A stretch of DNA of 64,000 nucleotides. It comes from Nostocoides sp. HKS02. GTDB taxonomy: Bacteria; Actinomycetota; Actinomycetes; Actinomycetales; Dermatophilaceae. Below, piece by piece: positions 53,770 through 62,130 of this stretch. Where the stretch lies: the NCBI RefSeq assembly GCF_009707485.1, contig NZ_CP046121.1:186001-250000 (forward strand). Reading direction: 5' to 3'. Made by a program: the position numbers and the translations under genes. Within the stretch, counting starts at the first letter, position 1, and each line of letters begins with the position of its first letter. The notes under the pieces are model-generated. The model saw only the letters and a list, made by a program, of their open reading frames with translations, ran no database searches and was not told the DNA's origin.

Positions 53770-55659
53770 TCATCCCGGCTGGGTGTCGAACTCGCGCTTG
53801 GCTGCGGCATCGCCGCCGGCCATCCGCTGCTCCAGGGCGGGTGAGTACGGCTGGCCGCCGCTCGCACCCATGAGGTCCGGACGCAGCGTGGAGTCGATGA
53901 ACATCTCCGCAGGCTGGTCGGATCCGGACCCGGACCCAGGGTCCGTTGGGGCGCCGAACACGGCCAGCTCGAGCGCACTCAGCCGATCCTCGACCGAGGC
54001 GCCGCCCGCTGCGGCGAGCCCTCCGCCGCCACCCTGCCGCCATCCGCCACCGCCGCGCTTCCAGTTGTCGGGCGGCCAGCCCTCGAAGCCGCCCTCCTTG
54101 AGCTCCTTGGCGACCTCCTTGAAGTCCTTGATCGCCTCCTTGAGGAAGTTCTTGTCCGGGTGCACGTCCTTGAGGAGGTGCTTGTCCGGGTGGAGGTCCT
54201 TGGCGAACTCCTTGTGCTCCTTGTGGAGGTCCTTGAGGTCCTTGAAGTGCTCCTTGCCGTCCTTGAGCACCGACTTGCAGGTGACTGTGACGTCGACGGT
54301 CATGGTCGCGCCCGAGCCCGGGATCGACTTGACCGACACACAGGTGTCCGCGCCGGCATACGACTTGGTGTTCGGCGTGGTCGAAGTCGTGACCGACGTC
54401 TTGGCCGCCGTGCCCGGGAACGGGTCGCCGGCGTCGCCACGGTTGTGGTTCAGCTCGAGGTCTCGGTTGCCGTCCGCCTGGAGCAGGCCGACCTTGTAGT
54501 GGGTCTCGTCGGTGTTGCCCGGCTGGGCCTCGTCGATGTGCCAGAGCAGCAGCCCGTCGCCCGGCAGGGCCTGGTCGGAGCCGATCTTCTGGCGGTTCTC
54601 CAGGAGGAAGTACTCCGACCCGCTGCCGCCGTTCTTCCAGAGCCGGAAGAGTGAGTGGCTGGTCTCGACCGCCTGCACGGTGATGGGTCCGTTGGCCGTG
54701 ACGTTGGTGACTCCGGCCCAGCCCTGGTTGGCCTTGCACCACGCACTGGGGTGGGACGGGATGTCGCCGCCGCCGTTCCAGCTGCCGCCCGACATCAGGC
54801 ACCAGTTGCCGATGCCCTCCGAGGAGTAGTCGGTGTCGTACAGGTCGGGGAACCCGAAGAGCAGGTGACCGAGCTCGTGGGCGGACACCCCGATCTTCGC
54901 GTCCTCGGGAATGGTGAGGTAGCCGTAGATCTTCGTCCCGTCCGTGTTGAATGCGGTGGCGAGGGTGGACTTGTGGGACCAGATGTCGCCGAGGCTGCCG
55001 GTGACCTCCGCACCTTGGCCCGCGTGCACGACGATGAACGCGTCGACGTACCCGTTGCCGTCGTTGTCATAGGGCGCGAAGTTCACGTCCGCCGTCGAGG
55101 CCGTCGCAGCATCCAGCGCCAGCTGCGGGGTGCGGAAGGCCGTGCCGTTCTTGCCGATGCCCGAACCGTTGTTGGCGTACCAGGCCAGGGTCTGCGGCAT
55201 CCGGTACGGCCCCACGACCACCCCGTCGAGGGTGACCAGGCCGTTGGTCACCTCGGTGTAGTACTCGCGGACGCTGCCGTGGGGCAGGACGCCCGTCGAG
55301 AAGAACAGCTGCTCGAAGTGGGCTTGGGTGGCTGCCATCGCCTTGTCCGAGAAGTCGACCAGGACCACCGCCACCCGGACCGTCCCCCGCAGTGGCGCCC
55401 GGTCGGCCGCGGCGTTGCGGATCGTCGCCGCGGGCGTGCCGGCCGGGAAGGCCTCCGGCGGGATGATGACACCGTCGTTGAACCCCAGTCTGCGTGGTTC
55501 GCGAGCGAGGCCGAGCTCGGCGGCACCGTCGGCCCGCTTGCGCTTGGCGGCGGCCGCGAGCTCCTTGTCCCACCGTTCCTTGAGCTCGGGGCTCGGTGCG
55601 ATCGCACAGGTGCCGCGCAGCTGGTCAGCCGTCCATGACGGTGAGTCGAAGTCGTCCAC
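53770..55659 (-). CDS. M6-family metalloprotease without signal peptide
   Basis: 629 residues from GTG 55659, with GGAGGA upstream. Immune inhibitor A (M6) type zinc protease: VAVVLVDFSDKAMAATQAHFEQLFFS, VREYYTEVTNG, ADVNFAPYDNDGNGYVDAFIVVHAG, the zinc site HELGHLLFGFPDLYD and GNWCLMSGGSWNG (cited in part). Secreted M6 enzymes carry a signal peptide; here the protein starts DDFDSPSWTADQLRG with no hydrophobic segment. After about 470 comes a Lys/Asp/His-rich heptad-like stretch (HFKDLKDLHKEHKEFAKDLH), a Gly-rich linker and a C-terminal tail. In this phage-tail-like cluster I infer possible injected or particle-borne cargo. Confidence 0.9.
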   Translation of the reverse strand: MDDFDSPSWTADQLRGTCAIAPSPELKERWDKELAAAAKRKRADGAAELGLAREPRRLGFNDGVIIPPEAFPAGTPAATIRNAAADRAPLRGTVRVAVVLVDFSDKAMAATQAHFEQLFFSTGVLPHGSVREYYTEVTNGLVTLDGVVVGPYRMPQTLAWYANNGSGIGKNGTAFRTPQLALDAATASTADVNFAPYDNDGNGYVDAFIVVHAGQGAEVTGSLGDIWSHKSTLATAFNTDGTKIYGYLTIPEDAKIGVSAHELGHLLFGFPDLYDTDYSSEGIGNWCLMSGGSWNGGGDIPSHPSAWCKANQGWAGVTNVTANGPITVQAVETSHSLFRLWKNGGSGSEYFLLENRQKIGSDQALPGDGLLLWHIDEAQPGNTDETHYKVGLLQADGNRDLELNHNRGDAGDPFPGTAAKTSVTTSTTPNTKSYAGADTCVSVKSIPGSGATMTVDVTVTCKSVLKDGKEHFKDLKDLHKEHKEFAKDLHPDKHLLKDVHPDKNFLKEAIKDFKEVAKELKEGGFEGWPPDNWKRGGGGWRQGGGGGLAAAGGASVEDRLSALELAVFGAPTDPGSGSGSDQPAEMFIDSTLRPDLMGASGGQPYSPALEQRMAGGDAAAKREFDTQPG

Positions 55660-55878
55660 GGGTTCCTCCTCGGGGTGGTCAACCGCACGTGTTCCCGCGG
55701 CCCCTCCGCGGGATGCGGGCCTGTACGCGAGGATCCACCGTGGAAACGGGACGTGGATCAACCAAATGGATGAGGTCACGCGCAACTGTTCGATTCACTG
55801 CTGTCCGGCCCGTCAAGGCCATCAAATGGCCTCTGACCTGCGGAAACGCAGAGTGGCCCAACCAGCCGGGGTGGCCGG

Positions 55879-57177
55879 TCACGGTACGCCGGCGCCCACG
55901 CCGGCTCCGACGGCGCCGGCTCCGGCGGGGCCTGCTGCGGCACCAGCGGCAGCGGCGGCGGCCGCAGCGGCTGCCGCTGCCGCGGCCCGCTCGCGCTCGA
56001 GCAGGGCCAGGTAGTCCTCGGCCGAGATGACCGCGTGGGTGTCGTGCAGGACGACCTCGAACGAGACGGCCTGGATGCCCGAGGTGGCAGCCGTGTGGCC
56101 CTCGGTGATCTTGACCCGGATGGTGTCCCCGCGGGTGCTCCGGAACACGCGGGCCTGCAGGTCGATGGCCCGGATCCCGGGATCGCCGAAGAAGTCGCGC
56201 AGCAGGGCGAGCTCGGCGCGCAGGCCGGCGGCGTGCGCCCGTTGGAACTCCTGGTCGAAGCCGGGCCGGGTGTCGAGGCCGCCTGGCTGGCCGCCCGGGA
56301 TGCCCATCCGGTGGGCGTAGTTCGGCGTGGCCCGGCGCTCGGTGATGAAGTGGACGAGCACGTCCTGCATGCCAAGGTCGCTGCTGGCGAGGAGGTCGTC
56401 GATGTCGACGTACCCGGACTGCCACGCGTCCTCGAACACCCCGCCCTCGGCGACGAAGGTCCGTGCGCCCGTCACGGGGTCGATGTTGAACGAGCCGAGC
56501 AGCCCGTGCCGGTTGGTCAGCCGCAGCGGGATGTCGGCTCCGTCGTCGATGAAGGCGATCATCTGCCGGTCGAACTCGCTGCACAGCTCCAGCGGCAGGA
56601 TCCGGGTGTACTCGAGGTACTGGACCCGCCCGTCCACGCGCAGGGTGAACAGCAGGCCGGGGGAGACGGCGTTGAGCCGGTCGAGGAGCTCGGGCACCCG
56701 CGCGAACCCCGACTGCTCCCCGCGACCCACGTCCTGCAGCCGGACCCGCGCCTGGCCGGTGACCGGCGCGGCGGACAGCACGGGGACCGGCTGGCCGGCG
56801 AGCGCAGCCTGCGCGGCGGCATCCGCCTGGTGCTCGTATGCCGCGCGGTCGGCGAGCGGTGGGCCGCCGGTCCCGCCGCGCTGCTGGACGACGTGGGCCA
56901 GCTCGTGGGCGATGAGCTCGCGGCCCCACCCGGACCCGGGCTGGTAGGCCGTCTCCCCGAAGGCGATCACGTCGCCCGTGGTCACGGCATCGACACCGCC
57001 CAGGGTGAGCGCGGAGGCGACGGCGGTGGGCGCGACCCCGACGTCGTCGAAGTCGGCGCCGAACCGTGGCGCGAGCTCCTCGCGCAGGCCGCTCGGCAGC
57101 CGCTCCTGGCGCGGCGCCACGGCGGGGAGTGGTTCGGCGTGGGCGTGCTGCTCGTGCTGGGCGATGGAGAAGGTCAT
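55879..57177 (-). CDS. DUF4157 domain protein (eCIS-associated)
   Basis: 432 residues. The N-terminal DUF4157 domain (about 35-120) carries LPSGLREELAPRFGADFDDVGV, TTGDVIAFGETAYQPGSG and the zincin-like HELAHVVQQRGG, followed by ADRAAYEHQADAAAQ. DUF4157 is among the commonest domains accompanying extracellular contractile injection systems. The middle region (about 150-395) is a mixed alpha/beta domain I do not recognise. The C-terminus is a run of 14 alanines and a Gly/Ala/Val tail. No signal peptide. Candidate cargo or assembly-associated factor. About 219 non-coding bases separate it from the protease. Confidence 0.88.
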   Translation of the reverse strand: MTFSIAQHEQHAHAEPLPAVAPRQERLPSGLREELAPRFGADFDDVGVAPTAVASALTLGGVDAVTTGDVIAFGETAYQPGSGWGRELIAHELAHVVQQRGGTGGPPLADRAAYEHQADAAAQAALAGQPVPVLSAAPVTGQARVRLQDVGRGEQSGFARVPELLDRLNAVSPGLLFTLRVDGRVQYLEYTRILPLELCSEFDRQMIAFIDDGADIPLRLTNRHGLLGSFNIDPVTGARTFVAEGGVFEDAWQSGYVDIDDLLASSDLGMQDVLVHFITERRATPNYAHRMGIPGGQPGGLDTRPGFDQEFQRAHAAGLRAELALLRDFFGDPGIRAIDLQARVFRSTRGDTIRVKITEGHTAATSGIQAVSFEVVLHDTHAVISAEDYLALLERERAAAAAAAAAAAAAAGAAAGPAGAGAVGAGVGAGVP

Positions 57178-57235
57178 CGCGATCCCCCGCAGGCAGGAGG
57201 CGCCGGACGAGCCGGCGCCTGACCTGTCATCAACC

Positions 57236-57309
57236 AGCCATACGAGGATTCGAACCCCTCAGCCAACAGTCTCCTGCGGCTGCCGCGACCGCGCGGTTGA
57301 AGTATGCCT
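57236..57309 (-). other. tRNA-like relic (T-arm-like), unsure
   Basis: On the minus strand AGGGGTTCGAATCCTC resembles a tRNA T arm, and AGGCATA at the 5' end can pair with TATGGCT at the 3' end (six of seven bases) over a 74-base span, the length of a tRNA. The D arm and anticodon arm do not fold convincingly and no CCA is encoded, so it is not a working tRNA gene. It could be a decayed tRNA or integration-site remnant, or chance. It lies in the 158-base gap between the DUF6519-type gene and the DUF4157 gene. Confidence 0.25.
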
Positions 57310-57335
57310 GAACCACTCATGCTAGATCCCCCTCC

Positions 57336-60046
57336 TCAGGGAAGGCAACGGTCGTGCTGGAACGTGGCCGGTACGTCGAGCGCGACGGACCCGTCCCGGT
57401 TGAGGACGTCGCTGAGGTACTGCAGTGCCCGGCCCTTGCTCGGCCCCGGGCCGGTGTCCCGGATGACGACGCCGACCCGGAACGGCCCGCTCAGGTCCAG
57501 ACCACGGATCTCGATAAAGCTGCCGAGAACCCCCCAGACCCGAACGGCATCGACGGGCGTGCCGTCCTGGTTACCGGTGCGCGCGAGGCGGGCGTGGTTG
57601 TCGGTCATGGTCAGGCTCGCGACGTTGCCGACGTAGTAGGCGTGGCGCTGCCGGGTCCAGAAGAACGGCACGATGAGCCCGACCGTGTTGCCGGCCAGGG
57701 TCGCCTGGCCGACGGAGAGCCCGACCTTGCCACGCGCCTGGAGTCCCACGTGCACTCCCTCGATGGCGCCCTCGACGAGGTTGCCGTCGATCCGGACGAG
57801 TGCTGCGCGCGAGCCGCCGACGACGATCCCCTGAGCCATCGACCGCGCGTTGCGGAGGGCGGCCGCGAGGAAGTTCGCGCTCGCCGTCCCGATCGCCGCC
57901 TGGTGCGGTTCGGTGGCGCTGGCCGCGACGTATCGCGCCACGGCGACGGCCGCGGACCGCTCGCCGGCCAGCCTGGTGACGGTGACGTTCTTGGCGAAGT
58001 CCGTGATGACGCGCCGGATCTGGCTCGCCCCCGTGATCGACGCGGTGACCCCGTTGGCGAGGCGCACCGACTTGGGTCGTCCGGGCGTCCCGCCGGCGTC
58101 TCCGGGTCCTGGTGGGCCCCCCGGGCCAGCGGGCGCCGCAGCCGCTTCCGTGTCTGCGGCGGGTGCCTGTGGCGGAGGTGGCGGTGGCGGTGGGGGTGGC
58201 GGGGGTGGTGGGGGTGGCGGGGTGGCTGCATCGAGGAGCAGGTGGCTCGCGACGAACCTCCCGAGCTGTCGTGCCACGAACCGGTTGGGTGGGCGCTCGA
58301 CGGCCACCGCGGCGAGCTGCACGGTGTTGTCGCTGACCCTCGTTGACGACGCCGAGGCCACCAGGATCCCCACCTGCTGGTCGCCGACCTCGAGCCGGTT
58401 GTCGCAGATCTCGACGCGGCGGGGGTCGCCGGTCTTCGGGTCCGACGCGACGTAGATCGCCGACTGGCTCTTGCCCGCGCTGTCGGGCACGTACACCTCG
58501 ACGTCATGCACGCGGATGTCGCCGCCGCCCAGGAACGACAGGCCACCCATGAGCCCGGGGTCGCCGGGGGGCGACGCGATCCCTTTGGGCGTGGCCGCCT
58601 CGACCCGCAGATGGGTCACCTCGATGTCGACGCAGCCCGTAGCCACGAGCGCGGCCTCGCTGTTCGTGGCCGCGAGCACCGTGGCCGGGCCGACGCCGGT
58701 GATGACCACGCGCGGCGTGCCCGCGAGCCGCAGCGGCAGCGCGAGCGGGAACCGGCCCGCGGCGAGGCAGAGCTCGCCCCCGGTCGCGGGGAGCAGGTCG
58801 AGCTTGGCCTGCAGGTCGTCGCCCGGGAACGCTGTCACGGTGCACGTGCAGTCGTTCTCGAGCTCGGTGAGCGGGGGGAAGGTGGGTCGGCAGTCCGTGA
58901 GCACGACACCCTTGGTGAGGTCGACTACGGCGAGGGAGGCAAAGGCGTGCCGTATGCCGTCCGGCGGTGCGGCGGTGAGCGTCTCGACGGCATCCGCAGC
59001 ACTTCCACGGACCCGCACGCCCCACCAGTCGCCCACCTCGTAGCTGCCGGCGCCGGCCGTGAAGGCGATGCCGGTGTCGTTGCCCGCGAGGGTGAGCGTG
59101 ACCGGGGCGGCGGCGCCGACGACCTGGCCGTCCCATCGGCGCAGGCACGTCCCCGGTGGGTTCCCGGTCAGCGCGCTCGCGGCACCGAGCGTGACGAGGT
59201 CGCCCCCGCCTGTGGGGTCACGGTGGCGACCGTGAACAGGGGTCCGTGGTCGACGCGGTCCTCGCGACGGGCGAGGGTGCTCACCTCGGCCAGGTCGCCG
59301 GGCTGGAAGGTCACCGAGCGCGAGGGGGCGAGCGTGACGGCGGTGCCGGCGACGGTGGCCGCGACCGCGTCCGACCCGTTCGCGTAGGACCAGCCGAAGC
59401 GGGCGGTCGCCTCGGTCCCCGCGTCGAGGACCTCGATCCGCAGCAGCCCGTCCGGCAGCTGGGTCCGCGGGTCGTCGGGTGGGGCGCAGGGGTCGGGGTT
59501 GACGGGCGCCGCGTTGCGGACGACGTCGAGCAGGCCGGTGCTGAGCGCCGCCGGGAACGTTGCGCCGCCGCAGGTCGGCGTCTCGGCAGCGGCCACCCGC
59601 ACCCGCCAGCCGACTCGGGTGCGGGTCGTCGTGTCGATGCCGTCCAGCGCTGGGTCGAGCAGCTCGGCGGGGTCCTCGGCCGCCTGCACCTCCTCGGGGA
59701 AGACGTCGAGGTAGACGACCCACGTGCCGGTGGTGGGCAGCGGCGAGATCTGGGGCTGGTCGGCATACGAGAGGTCCGCGGGGTTGCGCGCGAGGAGGCC
59801 GTCGACCCACATGGTCCCGGCGCCGACCTGCAGGGCGCCGCCGACGAGCGACACCTGGAAGGCGGTGCTGCCGATCGGCACGCCAGCCGGGCCGATGGCG
59901 TCGGCCGCGAGCTGGCGCGCGTCGCGGGCGGGCCCGTCGAGATCGAGGTTCCAGTCCGTGTCGAGGAGGACTCGGCCCTGCTGCATCCGCGCGGACGTCC
60001 AGCGGTCCTTGGCGCGCAGCGGGACGCTGGTCATGTCACCGGTCAT
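57336..60046 (-). CDS. DUF6519/right-handed beta-helix protein (frameshifted)
   Basis: About 903 residues after repair. The N-terminal DUF6519-type part (DRWTSARMQQGRVLLDTDWNLDLDG, GTMWVDGLLARNPADL) loses frame at TVTPQAG. The next frame continues with GGDLVTLGAASALTG. One extra base in the five-C run at 59203-59207 gives TVTPQAGGDLVTLG. The middle and C-terminal parts are a parallel beta-helix with repeated DIEVTHLRVEAAT, DIRVHDVEVYVP, RVEICDNRLEVG and VRIDGNLVEGAIEGVHVG strands. A run of 17 prolines (about 58160-58220) splits the helix. Typical of tail-fibre or tip proteins in eCIS loci. The ATG overlaps the upstream stop. Confidence 0.82.
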
Positions 60047-62130
60047 GAGGAGTCCTCCGGTTCGGCGATGAGCAGGTGGGTGTGCAGGGTCAGTGGGGTC
60101 ATCTCCGGCAGCCGCTGGGCGAGCCGGAGGGCGAGCGGGCCGCGCCGCGCATGGTGGTAGGCGCCGATCTCGCCGCCGTCACTCGCCGCCATGAGGACCG
60201 CCGCCGCGGGGTGCGGGCCGGGGGCTGTGAGCAGCGGCGCGTAGTAGCCCGACCCGTCGAGCCCGACGTCGCCGAACGGCGGAAGTGGGCTGGTCAGGGA
60301 GCGGTAGGCCGGTGGGTGCGCCTGCGGGTCGTCGGCGGGGCCGAGCTGGCAGTACCGGACGCACCCGGTCGAGGTGACCGTGGTCCGCAGGTCGACGGTG
60401 AACAGGCAGTCCGCGACCCACACCTCACCCGCCCCGACCGGGCCCACGAAGGTCACGCCCGTGGCGACCAGGTCGGGTGGGAAGCGGTCGGCCGCGGCGA
60501 CGGAGGAGCGCGTGAGGTCGCCGCCGGGGTCGCCGCCGCACGGCATCGGCTGGGCGCCGCGGCCGTCGACGACGCAGTCGTGCAGCTCGACCGGGTATGC
60601 CGCGAGGTCGGCCCGGACCGGCCCGAGCAGGCAGTGCGTGGCGAAGACCTTGGTGGTCCAGGCGGTGGGGTCGACCCGCACACCGTTGCCTGCCGTGGCA
60701 TCGGTCGCCAGGCCGATCAGCTCGACGGCGGCCATGTCCGGTCCGATCAGGATGTCCCCCGTGACGAAGAACCCCGACAGCTCGACCGCCACCCCGGTCA
60801 GGGCGAGGTCGAGGTCACCGACGATGGCCGGGGTCATGCCGACCGGCGCGACGATGCGCCACCGGGTCAGGGTCGGCGACCCGGTCACCGGACCGGGTGC
60901 GGCGAGCCGGTCGCTCGTCTCGAGCCGGATCTCGACCTGCGGCACGTCGGGTCCGCTCGGGCTGGTCGTCGCCGCGACCGCAGCCGTGAAGGCACCAGCC
61001 AGGTCGGCGACGACGGTCTGGCCGGGCGGATGGGTGCCGAGGGCGGGGTCGACGACGATGACGACGCCGACGTCGTCGCGGGGTTCGGCGGTGCTGGCGG
61101 CCGGGCCGAGCCCACCGGGTGTCGCGCGGTAGAAGGTGGTCCGCAGGACGCCGGTCACCGCGGATCCGGGCACGAGCACGCCGCGCGCCGGGTCGACGAG
61201 CACCTGGTCGGCCGCGGGCGTGGGTGCGCCGACGGGCGGCAGCGCGGTGAGCCCGATCTTGTTCCATGGCAAGGGAACTCCGTCGACGGTGACCTCGAGG
61301 AGCGCCGGGCCGGAAGGACCGTCGGCAGTCAGGGGGTGGTCAGCTGCGAGGGTCCACACCGGACCGTAGGACACCGCGCCGAGCGCGTCGATGAGCCGCC
61401 AGCTCGCCCGGACCGGAAGCTCGGCAGCCCCCCGCGGTGCCCTCGCCGCTGGCGGCACACCGGGCGGTCGCTCGTCCTCGGCGTCGCTCGCGATCTCCAG
61501 GGGTCGAGGCGCGAGGTACAGGGGCGCGGAGACGCCGAGGGGGTGCATCGCGAACCTGCCTGCGCCGAGCGGTGCTGCCTCGACGGCGTCGTAGGTCACG
61601 AGCTGCCACGGGAAGACCTCGGCCGACACGGCGGCCGGGTGGTACGGACCGCCCGGGGTCACCGATCGGCGGGCTGGGTCCAGCCCGGTGCCGACGAGGA
61701 GGTTCTCGCCGTGGCGCAGGTCGAGTGACGCGGTGCGCAGGACGGGGTGGCGCAGCTGTTGGCACCACAACGTCGTTCGCCAGCCCTCGATGACCCGGGT
61801 CGGCCAGCCGGTGACCACCTCGCCGAAGTCCTCGACTGCGGCCGGGGTCCCCTTGCGCCTGCGCAACGCCGTGGCATACGCGATCTCCCGCCGACCGGCG
61901 TCCGGCGGCAGCCCGAGGAGCGCGGCGAGGTAGGGGAGCGCCCACTGCGCGGCACTGTCGGGGAACGCGTCGTCGAGGATCGTGTCGACATCGGCGGCGA
62001 GCCCGAACCACTGCTCCTGGAGTGCTGCGAGGAGGGCGAGAGACGGTGGCGTGTCGTCACCGGGCGGCCAGCCGGCGACCACGGCCGGGGGCAGCATCCG
62101 GAGGAACTCGCGGCGGGGCGCGGCCGTCAT
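60043..62130 (-). CDS. P2 gpI-like phage tail protein with long C-terminal extension
   Basis: 695 residues. The N-terminal 110 residues match the P2 protein I-type tail family: LLAALQEQWFGLAADVDTILDDAFPDSAAQWALPYLAALLGLPPD, then RREIAYATALRRRKGTPAAVEDFGEVVTGWPTRVIEGW (both cited in part). The C-terminal 570 residues are beta-rich with several cysteines (CGGDPGGDL, ADCLFTVDLRTTVTSTGCVRYCQLG) and no known domain to my eye. In contractile tails gpI sits at the baseplate rim beside gpJ. Starts and stops overlap both neighbours by four bases (ATGA), so the three structural genes are one operon. Confidence 0.87.
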   Translation of the reverse strand: MTAAPRREFLRMLPPAVVAGWPPGDDTPPSLALLAALQEQWFGLAADVDTILDDAFPDSAAQWALPYLAALLGLPPDAGRREIAYATALRRRKGTPAAVEDFGEVVTGWPTRVIEGWRTTLWCQQLRHPVLRTASLDLRHGENLLVGTGLDPARRSVTPGGPYHPAAVSAEVFPWQLVTYDAVEAAPLGAGRFAMHPLGVSAPLYLAPRPLEIASDAEDERPPGVPPAARAPRGAAELPVRASWRLIDALGAVSYGPVWTLAADHPLTADGPSGPALLEVTVDGVPLPWNKIGLTALPPVGAPTPAADQVLVDPARGVLVPGSAVTGVLRTTFYRATPGGLGPAASTAEPRDDVGVVIVVDPALGTHPPGQTVVADLAGAFTAAVAATTSPSGPDVPQVEIRLETSDRLAAPGPVTGSPTLTRWRIVAPVGMTPAIVGDLDLALTGVAVELSGFFVTGDILIGPDMAAVELIGLATDATAGNGVRVDPTAWTTKVFATHCLLGPVRADLAAYPVELHDCVVDGRGAQPMPCGGDPGGDLTRSSVAAADRFPPDLVATGVTFVGPVGAGEVWVADCLFTVDLRTTVTSTGCVRYCQLGPADDPQAHPPAYRSLTSPLPPFGDVGLDGSGYYAPLLTAPGPHPAAAVLMAASDGGEIGAYHHARRGPLALRLAQRLPEMTPLTLHTHLLIAEPEDSS

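Noticed and set aside
57236..57309. Functional tRNA gene
   Set aside because: D arm and anticodon arm do not fold, the T stem has a mismatch, and no CCA end is present.
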